Below are positions 54,405 to 62,234 of a DNA stretch of 64,000 nucleotides, piece after piece; the stretch's first letter is position 1; each line of letters opens with the position of its first letter. The stretch lies in contig NZ_JACHWM010000006.1 in NCBI RefSeq assembly GCF_014191355.1, forward strand, positions 186,001 through 250,000, in the 5' to 3' direction. The translations under genes were made by a program, and so were the position numbers. The stretch is from Methylobacterium sp. R2-1 (lineage in GTDB: Bacteria > Pseudomonadota > Alphaproteobacteria > Rhizobiales > Beijerinckiaceae). Below the pieces are notes generated by a model. It was not told the DNA's origin and made no database searches. It saw only the letters and a program-made list of their open reading frames with translations.

Positions 54405-55703
54405 TCAACGCAGCAACTGGAGGACGCCCTGGTTGGCCTGGTTCGCGAGCGAGAGCGCCGACACGCCGAGCGACTGCCGGGTCGACAGCGCCTGCGAGTT
54501 CGCCGCCTCCGCGTTCATGTCCGCGTTGACGAGGTTGGCTGCGCCGGTGTCGAGGATGTTGCCGACCTGCTTCGTGAAGTCCTGACGCACCTGCACGTTC
54601 GAGAGGTTCGATCCGAAGCCCGACTGCAGGTTCTTCAGGCTGGCCAGCGCCGTCTTCAGGGTGTCCTGCATCGCCGCCAGACCCTTGTCAGTCTGGATGT
54701 TGAACTCGCCGGTACCCGCTGTGCCGTTCACCGCCTTGTCGACACCCAGGCTGTCCGCGGTGAGCTTGCGCCCTGCTATCGTCAGCTTCGACTGATCGGA
54801 GCCGGTCTTCTCGTTGAAGATCACACTCAGCGCATCGCCGCCGAGCAGGTTGGTGCCGTTGAAGCCGGAATCCTTGGCGATCTGGTCGATCTGGGTGCGC
54901 AGTTCGTTGAACTGTGTCGCCAGCGCGGTGCGTGCCGCCGAGGTCTTGTCGTTGGTCAGGCCGGTCGTGGCGGCGGCAACCGTCAGGTTGAGTGCAGTGT
55001 TTCCGCCTCCTGCTGTCGCTGCCGTGAGTGCCGCGGCGGCATCCGTACCGCCGCCGACGCCGACCTTGAGCGTGTCGGAGTTGCCGGTCACCGTGAGCTT
55101 GCCAGCATCGTCGACCGCGGCTGTGGCAAGGCCCGAAGCGTTGATGGCGTCGACGAGGTCACCGACCGTCGATGTCGGGGTCAGCCTGCGGGTGAAGCTG
55201 TTCTCCCCGTCCGTGAGGGTAACGGCGAGGGCGGTCCCGGCGATGCCGAGCGAACCGGCCGCCGTCTCGCTCGGGCGTGCGGCAGCGCCCCCGAGCGCCA
55301 TGTTCATCGCGGTGGTGCGCAGGCTGGTACCGGTCGCCTTCGCCTCGGCGGCGGTGGCGAGCGCCGAGCCGGTTACCGTCGGACGGTTGGCGGCGGCATC
55401 CGATTGCGCCTGCGCGATTGTCGATTGCAGCGACTTCACGAGATCGGAAATCTTCGAGGCTCCGGTGTTGGCGGCCTGGATGGTCTGGATGCCGTTGGAG
55501 ATGCCGTCGAGCAGGCTCGACAGGGCGGCGGAACGGTCGGAGAGACCCTGGGCGGTGAAGTAGTTCACCGGGTTGTCGAGGGCGCTGTTGACCTTCTTGC
55601 CGGTGGCGAGCCGGGCTTGGTTGGTCGCCGCGAGGGCGGCGGTGTCCTGCAGGGAGAGCAGGTTCTGCCGCGTGGCGGCGGACAGGGTGATGGGCGAGGA
55701 CAC
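54405..55703 (-). CDS. Flagellin
   Basis: A 432-aa flagellin. The N-terminal D0/D1 region (LSAATRQNLLSLQDTAALAATNQARLATGKKVNSALDNPVNYFTAQGLSDRSAALSSLLDGI) and the C-terminal region (FTKQVGNILDTGAANLVNADMNAEAANSQALSTRQSLGVSALSLANQANQGVLQLLR) form the coiled-coil core of the filament. The middle (about 150-320, Ala/Thr/Gly-rich) is the exposed variable part. It would be exported by the flagellar type III apparatus and polymerise on the cell surface. The start is GTG with GAAGG upstream. A decayed, unlike flagellin gene lies 2 kb away. No other flagellar gene is in the window, so it depends on genes elsewhere. Confidence 0.93.
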   Translation of the reverse strand: MSSPITLSAATRQNLLSLQDTAALAATNQARLATGKKVNSALDNPVNYFTAQGLSDRSAALSSLLDGISNGIQTIQAANTGASKISDLVKSLQSTIAQAQSDAAANRPTVTGSALATAAEAKATGTSLRTTAMNMALGGAAARPSETAAGSLGIAGTALAVTLTDGENSFTRRLTPTSTVGDLVDAINASGLATAAVDDAGKLTVTGNSDTLKVGVGGGTDAAAALTAATAGGGNTALNLTVAAATTGLTNDKTSAARTALATQFNELRTQIDQIAKDSGFNGTNLLGGDALSVIFNEKTGSDQSKLTIAGRKLTADSLGVDKAVNGTAGTGEFNIQTDKGLAAMQDTLKTALASLKNLQSGFGSNLSNVQVRQDFTKQVGNILDTGAANLVNADMNAEAANSQALSTRQSLGVSALSLANQANQGVLQLLR

Positions 55704-55871
55704 CGGCGGAACCTTCGAGGGTCGCGGGGATCGCGACGACCTGCGAAGTCTCGGGTCCGGAGCATTGCTCGCCGGGTGGACGTTTTGCGCCGTCCGGTAC
55801 GATGAGCGGACGAACCGTCTCGGTTTACGGATGTTTCGTCTCGCGCACTCGACCCACGGTTCGTGCCAGGG

Positions 55872-56861
55872 TCACAGGTCGCGCAGCCATGCCATCGGTG
55901 CGACGTCCGGCGTCGAGGGGCCGGCCTTGTCCCGGGACGAAGACACCTCGGCCGGCCAAAGACCGAATCGACGGTGGAAGGCGCGGCTGAAGACGCGGTC
56001 GCTGGCGAAGCCACATTCATGGGCCAGACGCGCCACCATCGGCCTTCGTCCGAACTCGGCGGCACTGAGACGCCGCATCGCCGCCGCAAGGCGCCGGTCA
56101 CGGATGTAGGCGGCGATGCCGCTCTCGCCACCGAACGCCCGATACAACGAGGCTCGCGACAGCCCGAAGCGCGCCGACAGCATCGGCAGGTCGACGGCCG
56201 CGAGATTCGCTTCGATGAACCTGCGGATCGCGATGCCGGTCATGTCCGGCAGCGTATCATCCCGCCGTTCTTGCGTGGCCGTAAGAAGTGTCCGGCACAG
56301 CGCGAGGGTCGGCGGCGTGATATCGGCCGCTCGGACAGGCGAGGATGACACCAGGCACATGGCGAGGTTCTTGAGATGGTCTGACACGAGCCGGGTCAGG
56401 GGATGCCCGTTCGAAACGAGGATCTGCCCATGCGCGGCCGGGATGCCGTCTTCTCGATCCGTCAGCACACGGCGAGGCAGGATGAGGTCGACGCCGACCG
56501 AGGCATCCGCCTCGAATTGGATCGGTCTTCCGAGGCTGAAGACGACGATGTCACCGGGAGCGACCGCTCCAGTCTGCCCCGCAATGGTTATGCGTGCACA
56601 GCCGCGGCTGTGGGTGCGGAGAACGACATGATCGAGCGCCTGACAGACGACCAGCGTCTCCGGTCGCTCCGTGATCTGCGCCGGTGCCTCGTAGGTGACG
56701 AGCACGGCGTCGCCGAGGTGGCGATACCGATGGAATGCGTCGACGGGTACGGTGGCGCTGGGGGCTAGGCGAACCTCTGCCAAAGGGGTGTGGCTCGTCA
56801 CCCAGGCTCGGCCCCTGCGCGCGTCCTGAGGGATGTGCGCGAAGCGGTGCTCGACGATCAC
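55872..56861 (-). CDS. AraC-family transcriptional regulator
   Basis: A 329-aa regulator. The N-terminal two thirds match the AraC-binding-like-2 domain (MSHTPLAEVRLA-like opening, VVLRTHSRGCARITIAGQTGAVAPGDIVVFSLGRPIQF). The C-terminal 110 residues hold two helix-turn-helix motifs: LPMLSARFGLSRASLYRAFGGESGIAAYIRDRRLAAA and VARLAHECGFASDRVFSRAFHRRFG. The start is GTG. It is transcribed toward the flagellin gene, with 168 bp between, so it may regulate that gene or itself. The sensed signal is unknown. Confidence 0.88.
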   Translation of the reverse strand: MIVEHRFAHIPQDARRGRAWVTSHTPLAEVRLAPSATVPVDAFHRYRHLGDAVLVTYEAPAQITERPETLVVCQALDHVVLRTHSRGCARITIAGQTGAVAPGDIVVFSLGRPIQFEADASVGVDLILPRRVLTDREDGIPAAHGQILVSNGHPLTRLVSDHLKNLAMCLVSSSPVRAADITPPTLALCRTLLTATQERRDDTLPDMTGIAIRRFIEANLAAVDLPMLSARFGLSRASLYRAFGGESGIAAYIRDRRLAAAMRRLSAAEFGRRPMVARLAHECGFASDRVFSRAFHRRFGLWPAEVSSSRDKAGPSTPDVAPMAWLRDL

Positions 56862-56919
56862 CAGATCGCCGTGGGCCCGTCATCCCGGCCTTCGAGGGAG
56901 AGTGCCTTGGGAGGGCACG

Positions 56920-57498
56920 CTACCACATGCGGGCGGCGATCTCCTGTTCCTCGGCGCCCATCACGTTCGCATAGATGGCGGTGGTCGCCATGCTGGCATG
57001 CCCGAGCCACCGCTGGAGCAGGTTGAGCGGCACGCCCGACCGGACGGCATGCACCCCGAACGTATGGCGCAGCCCCTTCGGTGAGGCGGCGGCCGATCCC
57101 ACGCCGACGTTCTCCATGACCGTCTTCACATTCCGCCAGGCAGTGCTGCGGGCAATCGGCCAGAGCCGGGCATCCGGCGGACCGTGGCCGTGGATCCGGG
57201 CGAGGGTTGCCAGGAAGTGGGCGGGCACCGGCACCTCGCGGACGATACCTGCCTGGCGTTTCTTTAGGCAGCGAACGGTGACGATCCGGCTCTCGTGGTC
57301 GAGGTCGGCATGGGTCAGGCCGAGCGCCTCGCTGACGCGACAGCCCGTCCAGGCCAGGGTCAGACAGAACGTCTCGATCTCGGCCGGCTCCTGGGCGGCA
57401 GCCTCCAGAAAGCGCAGTCGCTCCCCCGGTGTAAGGTACTTCCGACGGCCGTGAGCCGTGTGGAGAGACAGTCTGGCAATCGGCAGGGGGCGTGTCAT
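56920..57498 (-). CDS. Small XerC/D-like tyrosine recombinase
   Basis: A 192-aa catalytic-domain recombinase starting at ATG 57498 (MTRPLPIARLSLHTAHGRRKYLTPGERLRFLEAA). Motifs: Arg in TGCRVSEALGLT, a KxLRH-type box II in SPKGLRHTFGVHAV, His in QRWLGHASMATT, and the Tyr nucleophile in AIYANVMG. The N-terminal arm domain is missing, as in a group of plasmid and transposon recombinases found in Proteobacteria. The frame stays open to 57618 but the added part is poor. Two 15-bp inverted repeats (57557-57571 and 57688-57702) lie just upstream and could be its site. It adjoins the regulator gene with a 58-bp gap. Confidence 0.82.
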   Translation of the reverse strand: MTRPLPIARLSLHTAHGRRKYLTPGERLRFLEAAAQEPAEIETFCLTLAWTGCRVSEALGLTHADLDHESRIVTVRCLKKRQAGIVREVPVPAHFLATLARIHGHGPPDARLWPIARSTAWRNVKTVMENVGVGSAAASPKGLRHTFGVHAVRSGVPLNLLQRWLGHASMATTAIYANVMGAEEQEIAARMW

Positions 57499-57556
57499 CG
57501 CGGCGTGTCCAGCGACCGTCTGCCGGCTGCCAGCCGAATGCTGTGCCACAGAACGG

Positions 57557-57571
57557 AATTGCCGATTTTGT
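57557..57571 (-). repeat. 15-bp inverted repeat, left copy
   Basis: AATTGCCGATTTTGT. It is the exact reverse complement of 57688-57702, 131 bp apart, just upstream of the recombinase start. It could be a recombination or repressor site. Confidence 0.75.
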
Positions 57572-57685
57572 ACCAGCCTCCCTCGCAAGCGACGCTCGCC
57601 CAGGGAAGCGAGGAGCAATCGACCAATTTTGCGGGAACAAACGCCCTGGATCGAAGGCTAAAAGCGTAGTTGGAATAATGACTTC

Positions 57686-57708
57686 AACAAAATCGGCAAT
57701 TTTGTTGC
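57686..57708. repeat. 15-bp inverted repeat, right copy, inside a 9-bp-stem palindrome
   Basis: CAACAAAAT-CGGCA-ATTTTGTTG forms a 9-bp stem, and bases 57688-57702 are the reverse complement of 57557-57571. The combination of a palindrome with a distant inverted half is typical of binding sites for recombinases or dimeric repressors. Confidence 0.7.
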
Positions 57709-57772
57709 GCGAATCGGTATTCGATAGACTTGGTTCTTGCAATGATGAAGGCACTGCCCGAGGCTACGGCGC

Positions 57773-57928
57773 GTGCCTGTCTACCGTCTCGATATGGCCG
57801 CGGCCAGCGGCTCCTTCCACGCTCGCTGCGGCCTGAACCCGCACGATATCGGCGGTGCGCCCTCGATCCGCATCGCCGCTCACATGGAATGGGGGGCGAC
57901 GAACATGGCCTGGATCAAGGAGCGCTGA
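57773..57928 (+). CDS. Small 51-aa hypothetical protein preceding the PilZ gene
   Basis: From GTG at 57773: VYRLDMAAASGSFHARCGLN, then PHDIGGAPSIRIAAHMEWGATNMAWIKER and TGA at 57926. The AAGGAG of the PilZ gene lies in its last codons, and the PilZ ATG starts 1 bp after its stop, so coupling is very likely. Its reading matches no known domain, but a conserved-looking block (CGLNPHDIGG) and tight coupling suggest a real gene. Upstream ATG codons are in other frames. Confidence 0.5.
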   Translation: MPVYRLDMAAASGSFHARCGLNPHDIGGAPSIRIAAHMEWGATNMAWIKER

Positions 57929-57929
57929 G

Positions 57930-58475
57930 ATGTCGTCGGTCAGCCTGTCAGGGCGTTACCTCGATGGATCCGGTGCGGAGCGCGACTGCACGCTCCGCGG
58001 CGATAGACCCGAGGAGCTTGAGCTCACAGGCAGCCACGCGCTCGTCCCGGGCGAGCGGATCGTCTGTCGGATCCCCGGGCTCGGCCTTCTGAGGGGACGC
58101 GCAGCGGAGCGGGTGAACGGGGCCTTCCGCTTCGAACTCGAAGCGGGCTCTGCCCAGAGGGAGCGCCTTGCCGCGCGTCTCGCGTGGTACGCCGCGCAGG
58201 CGAAAGGAGCGCCCGACCGGCGGGAGGCGGTTCGGGTCGTGCCAATCCGGACCGAGGTGGTCGTTACATGGCAAGGCGCCGAGATCCTTGGGCACCTTCG
58301 TGACGTTTCCACGACTGGCGCTTCGATCGATCTGACGCTGCGGCCTGAGATCGGGACATCGGTCACGGTCGGCTGGCGCCGGGGCCATGTCGCCCGCCAT
58401 ACTGAGAAGGGTATCGGTGTCCGCTTCGCACTACCACTGAGCCCACAGGACGTGACCGAGAGCATCGTTCTATGA
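57930..58475 (+). CDS. PilZ-domain c-di-GMP-binding protein
   Basis: A 181-aa protein. The C-terminal PilZ domain has RREAVRVVPI (the RxxxR-like signature, here beginning DRREAVR) and HLRDVSTTGASIDL (the D/NxSxxG strand), the two motifs that grip c-di-GMP. The N-terminal 90 residues form a second beta barrel with GERIVCRIPGLGLLRGRAAERVNGAFRFEL, PilZ-like but lacking the motifs. AAGGAGCGCTGAG before the ATG is a strong site. A small gene ends 1 bp upstream. It could sense c-di-GMP and affect motility; the nearby flagellin locus fits, but a link is inference. Confidence 0.85.
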   Translation: MSSVSLSGRYLDGSGAERDCTLRGDRPEELELTGSHALVPGERIVCRIPGLGLLRGRAAERVNGAFRFELEAGSAQRERLAARLAWYAAQAKGAPDRREAVRVVPIRTEVVVTWQGAEILGHLRDVSTTGASIDLTLRPEIGTSVTVGWRRGHVARHTEKGIGVRFALPLSPQDVTESIVL

Positions 58476-58654
58476 GTCGCCCTGGCTGCTCGAAGAGATC
58501 GTTTGCCGCTGCCCATTAAGGTCTGAATGGGATGCAGGCTGCGTGAAGACGTAGGCGCGTTCCAAAGTCGTAGAATAATCCTCTACTCCCCGGCAGGATG
58601 AAGTTGCGGGCTCACGGCTGGACGCCGGGTCCATGCATCGAGCGGAGAACAGCC

Positions 58655-58804
58655 ATGGGTGAGTACATCGGTCTCAACCTTTAGTTGAAAGACGCGGTGA
58701 TCTGTTTATGGCGGGACAGCGAGCGGGTTTGGCGCGGCAGGTGCGCTTCCGATCCTGCCATCATTGCTGGTTTTCTGCGCAAGCCTGCGCCCGAAGCTGG
58801 CGAT
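58655..58804 (+). pseudogene. IS110-family transposase, N-terminal fragment
   Basis: ATG at 58655 after AGCGGAGAAC: MGEYIGLNL, TAG (58682), LKDAVICLWRDSERVWRGRCASDPAIIAGFLRKPAPEA. This equals the RuvC-like start of IS110-type transposases (MxxxxGLDVSLKxT). The Asp of the catalytic DEDD set (GLD) is Asn here, a stop follows, and the rest is gone. It is a short relic. The remaining gap 58476-58654 holds nothing else recognised. Confidence 0.75.
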
Positions 58805-58847
58805 TCGATCGGAGACGTGCGGTGCAAGCAGGCTATCGCTTTCGCAC

Positions 58848-59417
58848 TCAACCGACCTGTTGGGCGACGACATCGTACGTGAGGCTGTCCGGAGCGTTGT
58901 CGAGATAGGCACGGATCAGGTCGTCGCTTCGCGCTGTCGCCTTCATGGTCAGGTGCAACTCCTCCATTGCCTCCATGTGCGCGGCCGTCTCCGGGTGAGC
59001 GAGCATGTTACGAACCGCTGCCAACCCAGCCGGCGGACGGGTAGCATGGTAAGACCATGGCCATCCGGAACGGACGACATGCCCCTGGATGAGCAGGGGG
59101 CCGGCTTTCTGCAGATCTGGATGCAATGGACGCGAGAGCCCGAGATCGGTCTTGCTGCCGTTGAATTCGAACCACGCGTGCGAGCTGTAGAGATCGTCGG
59201 TGCCGTCGTTGACGAAGCCGACCACCGCCTGACCGTCGATGCCATGCGCCTTCGACAGGTGATATTTCAGGAAGAGAGACGTGCGGTAGCATGCCCCCTG
59301 CGCCGGGAAGATCGACCACAGACGCTGGGCGACGTTCGCCACCTTCTGCTCGTCCACACTCAAGGTGCTGCGCCAAGCTGCAGCTTGGGCCTTACGCTTC
59401 TTCGCCTCTCCCATCAT
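58848..59417 (-). CDS. Hypothetical protein with a transglutaminase-like Cys-His-Asp pattern
   Basis: A 189-aa protein starting MMGEAKKRKAQ at 59417. The C in GACYRTSLFLKYHL (about residue 43), the H in SSHAWFEFNG (about 80) and the D in KTDLGLSRP (about 91) follow the order and spacing of a transglutaminase/cysteine-protease fold. The N-terminus is basic, and the end is helical and acidic. No signal peptide, so cytosolic. The catalytic reading is inference from the motif order. The IS5 remnant starts 16 bp beyond its 5' end, so its promoter may be disrupted or replaced. Confidence 0.65.
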   Translation of the reverse strand: MMGEAKKRKAQAAAWRSTLSVDEQKVANVAQRLWSIFPAQGACYRTSLFLKYHLSKAHGIDGQAVVGFVNDGTDDLYSSHAWFEFNGSKTDLGLSRPLHPDLQKAGPLLIQGHVVRSGWPWSYHATRPPAGLAAVRNMLAHPETAAHMEAMEELHLTMKATARSDDLIRAYLDNAPDSLTYDVVAQQVG

Positions 59418-59432
59418 CTTCCTCCTCGGCGC

Positions 59433-59642
59433 ATCCGGTTTGGTCTGCGCTCATATGAGCACATCCGCTTCGAGCGCCGCCTGTGCGACGAGGTCCACCT
59501 CGACCTCGCCTACCGCTGGATCTGCCGGCTTGGGCCCGATGACCGGCTGCCGGACCACTCGACCATCTCAAAGAACTGGCACGTCCGCTTCCGCGACCCT
59601 GGCCTGCTGCGAGAGGTGTACGAGACAACCGTTCAGCTCTAA
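59433..59642 (+). pseudogene. IS5-family transposase, N-terminal fragment
   Basis: The frame reads IRFGLRSYEHIRFERRLCDEVHLDLAYRWICRLGPDDRLPDHSTISKNWHVRFRDPGLLREVYETTV to TAA. This matches the N-terminal (DUF772) part of IS5-group transposases (RSERRLCEEVxLNLAYRWFCRL...PDHSTFSKNRHGRFR). It has no start codon and no DDE core. A cut relic. Confidence 0.8.
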
Positions 59643-59689
59643 ATCGGACAAGGGGCTGCGGGTGGCGAGGGCCTTGCCGTCAACGCCCG

Positions 59690-59840
59690 CCTAATACCTA
59701 CAACCGCGTCTGGCCGCGCTCGTCCTTGCGCGACTGCCGCCCGCGCCCGTCACTTTCTCGGGCCTAACCTATGAGCGCTCCCTGGTCACTACCATGCAGT
59801 CGCCTCGATCAGCCCGGTCCAAAATACCGGTCCGGTCAGG
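59690..59840 (+). pseudogene. Right end of an IS3-type element, decayed
   Basis: The segment CTACAACCGCGTCTGGCCGC...TGCCGCCCGCGCCCGTCAC, followed by ATGCAGTCGCCTCGATCAGC and GTCCAAAATACCGG, repeats with many changes the end of the IS3-type transposase fragment at 61577-61725 (NTYNRVWP...CRPPAPVTLS, then CAGTAGCCTC...GTGCAAAATA). Indels break the frame. It shows that two relics of the same element type flank the 60-61 kb genes. Confidence 0.65.
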
Positions 59841-59971
59841 GGCGCTTGCCCGAACCTGACAGCTGCGAAGGTACAGCCCGACCGTCTGTCGCAAACGGCC
59901 TCGTCAGGGAAGCGGATTAACGCGCGGCACCGAATCGGCGACGATGCGCGCAGCCATCGACCGAGGGCGAG

Positions 59972-60319
59972 ATGTCAGAACCGAACGAAAACGACCACTT
60001 CGAGCCCTCCATCAACGAGTTCGAAGCGCTTCGCAGGCAGGTCGCGCAGCTGGAGCGTCGGATCACGACGTGGGACGGCATCGCTCGCCGGGAAATCGAC
60101 TTCAGCGTGGCCAGAGCGGTACAGTCGATCGGGGTCGTGGTCGACTACCTTGCGGCAAAGGGCCTGCTCGACAAGGATGACCTGCGCACCCACGTGGAGC
60201 GGCACTTCGCCTTAACCGATGCAGTGCCGGCAGGTGAAGGCTGGTGCGCCGTCATTGATCTATATGGTTGGCTCACCTGGGCGGAGGACACGCGGCGATT
60301 CCGGATACCCGGCGCTTGA
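59972..60319 (+). CDS. Hypothetical protein
   Basis: A 115-aa protein: MSEPNENDHFEPSINEFEALRRQVAQLERRITTWDGIARREIDF, then VARAVQSIGVVVDYLAAKGLLDKDDLRTHVERHF. A coiled-coil-like N-terminal helix and a second helical block suggest a small all-helical cytosolic protein. GAGGGCGAG is close to the ATG. It converges with the next gene 27 bp away. Not recognised. Confidence 0.6.
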   Translation: MSEPNENDHFEPSINEFEALRRQVAQLERRITTWDGIARREIDFSVARAVQSIGVVVDYLAAKGLLDKDDLRTHVERHFALTDAVPAGEGWCAVIDLYGWLTWAEDTRRFRIPGA

Positions 60320-60346
60320 CGATTCAGCCGCGAAGCCGGTCATGGG

Positions 60347-61093
60347 TCATCGGCCCGGAACCGGAGTCGTGGTCGATGCGGGATCTGTAGGTTCGAGCCT
60401 GATCTCGAACGTGGCTCCCGGTGGGACGTGTAGTTTCACCCCGATACCACGGAGAAGCGAGCCGCAAGCCCTGCTGGCGACCGCCGCGGCCGCAACGGTC
60501 GCCCGATGGCTTTCGACATGGTTGGACGACCATCCGCCCTCCATGCGGGCTGCCTTGAACAGCAGCTCAAGCTGTGCCTGCTCCGTAGCAGAAACCCTGG
60601 CCTGGCACGCCTCCGCGGTCCATTCCTTCCGCATCTGGACCGCACCGAATACCGACACGAGTACGGCCAAGGCGTAGGTCGCGCCGTGCCCAATGAAGCG
60701 CAGATGCGTCGGGTTCTCCCTATAGGCGCCGACAAAATCGAGCCGCATCTCGGAAGGGTGGTTGTCCGATGGGGCGAGCAGCAGTCCAAGGTCAAAGGTG
60801 AACTGCGTTAGCATGAGCTGTCGCCTTGGCTCGTCCGATTCCCGGAGGGCCTTCAACAACAAGGCGGCGGACTCGGCGGCCGCTCCGTACAACAGCATCT
60901 CGCGCGCTGCCCACCGTCCGAACACGGTCGTCGCGATAATGGAAGCCCGACACCTTCTGAGGCTATCCAGCCAGTGGCTTAGTTCGTGAAGGGTGGGTGG
61001 CCTTCCGCCAAGGTCGATACCGAACGATATCCCAACGCCGCGGTCGTCAGGGACTGGGAAGAGTGGTCCGACATCATCCGCTGGTCCAGCCAT
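60347..61093 (-). CDS. Hypothetical protein with one membrane segment
   Basis: A 248-aa protein. AGGAGACTTAAACG precedes the ATG at 61093. Residues 1-130 are helical and charged (LHELSHWLDSLRRCRASIIATTVFG, SDEPRRQLMLTQFTF). A hydrophobic stretch (about 137-153, ATYALAVLVSVFGAVQM) may cross the membrane. The remainder has two Cys and a beta end (GIGVKLHVPPGATFEIRL). Not recognised. Confidence 0.6.
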   Translation of the reverse strand: MAGPADDVGPLFPVPDDRGVGISFGIDLGGRPPTLHELSHWLDSLRRCRASIIATTVFGRWAAREMLLYGAAAESAALLLKALRESDEPRRQLMLTQFTFDLGLLLAPSDNHPSEMRLDFVGAYRENPTHLRFIGHGATYALAVLVSVFGAVQMRKEWTAEACQARVSATEQAQLELLFKAARMEGGWSSNHVESHRATVAAAAVASRACGSLLRGIGVKLHVPPGATFEIRLEPTDPASTTTPVPGR

Positions 61094-61255
61094 CGTTTAA
61101 GTCTCCTGACTGCGTTCGGGGCTCACTACGCGTCCGCGGTTAACATGAAATCGACCGCAAGCAGGTGCTCGCATCGTCGGCAGTCAGCCATCCAAGGGCA
61201 CCCGTTCCAACGGGTGCTCCGTAGCACTGCATCAGCACGTATCGGGACAGGATGA

Positions 61256-61680
61256 CAGTCGGGCCGGCCTGGCGTTGAAGGTGGCACGGCGCATCAAACA
61301 GCTTCGGCGTGATTGATGCACTGGCTGAGGCGATGTGCCTGCACGGCACCCCGGAGCACATCCGACGCGACAATGGTTCCAAAATGATCTCGAAGGCGCT
61401 GCGTAAGTGGGTCGCAAAGACCGGACCGCAGATCCAGTATATCGCCCCGGGCTCGCCGTTGGAGAAAGGGTATCGCGAGAGCGTCAACGGAAAATTGCGC
61501 GACGAGTCCCTGCCACAGGAGATTTTCTGCTCGCTCAAGGAAGCACAGATCGTGATCGGTCTCTGGCAGAACACCTACAATCGCGTCTGGCCGCACGTAT
61601 CCTTGGGCTGCCGGCCGCCTGCGCCCGTCACCCTCTCGGATCTGGCCTATAGGCTACCCATGGCCGCTACCGTGCAGTAG
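61256..61680 (+). pseudogene. IS3-type transposase OrfB, C-terminal fragment
   Basis: The frame holds IDALAEAMCLHGTPEHIRRDNGSKM (second Asp), YIAPGSPLEKGYRESVNGKLRDESL (Glu), FCSLKEAQIVIGLWQNTYNRVWPHVSLGCRPPAPVTL and a stop at 61680. A preceding piece in another frame reads ALKVARRIK. The first catalytic Asp and all of OrfA are absent. The family is the IS3 group with the RPPAPE-type tail, related to the relics at 59690 and 62941. Confidence 0.8.
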
Positions 61681-61740
61681 CCTCTCAATCGGCCCGGTGC
61701 AAAATATCGATCAAGTCAGTCAAAGCGGTTGAAAGAAAGT

Positions 61741-62091
61741 CTAGTAAGCGCGAATCGCACAAAAACTAGTCCTTCCACATAATCCTGATTGCCGTGGTAA
61801 TTGCAGAAAACAAAGAAGCCAAAGAATTATTTCGCCTGATGCGCCCTTGAACTCAAAACCGAAGCCCTTAAACTCCAGAGGGCCGTCTCCCTGACGCAGC
61901 AGGGCAATAACTATAAAGGCAGCTAAAAAGGCGAAAGGAAGTCCGATTATGATTGGAAAATTTTTGAGGACCAATTGAGTGACGACGTTGTCGAATCGGT
62001 TCAGCCAAAGGGCATAAAAAAGAACAACAACCATAAGCAAGCCGGTGACGGCGATACCTACGTTGGTGATTTGGCGCCAGTCCATCGCCAT
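61741..62091 (-). CDS. Small membrane protein, probably frameshifted near the end
   Basis: A 116-aa frame from ATG 62091 in AT-rich DNA. Helices: ITNVGIAVTGLLMVVVLFYALWL and FPIIIGLPFAFLAAFIVIALLRQ, then a loop GPLEFKGFGFEFKGASGEIILWLLCFL. From there the annotated frame turns polar (QLPRQSGLCGRTS), while the neighbouring frame reads SAITTAIRIMWKD and stops at 61766. That gives a natural last helix, as in related small membrane proteins with an EFKGASGxI motif. One base lost in a TTTTCT run explains it. Function unknown. Confidence 0.6.
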   Translation of the reverse strand: MAMDWRQITNVGIAVTGLLMVVVLFYALWLNRFDNVVTQLVLKNFPIIIGLPFAFLAAFIVIALLRQGDGPLEFKGFGFEFKGASGEIILWLLCFLQLPRQSGLCGRTSFCAIRAY

Positions 62092-62234
62092 CTACCCCTG
62101 CCTGGTCGGCAGGATGGCACAGCTGCTCCCGGCTAGCTAGAAATTTTAGACTGACTCGCTGCTCCTTTTCCGGGTGCTGGGTGAAACGACGGCGCGACTG
62201 CAGTGGTAGTTAGCGGGCTGTCGGCTCTGCCGTT

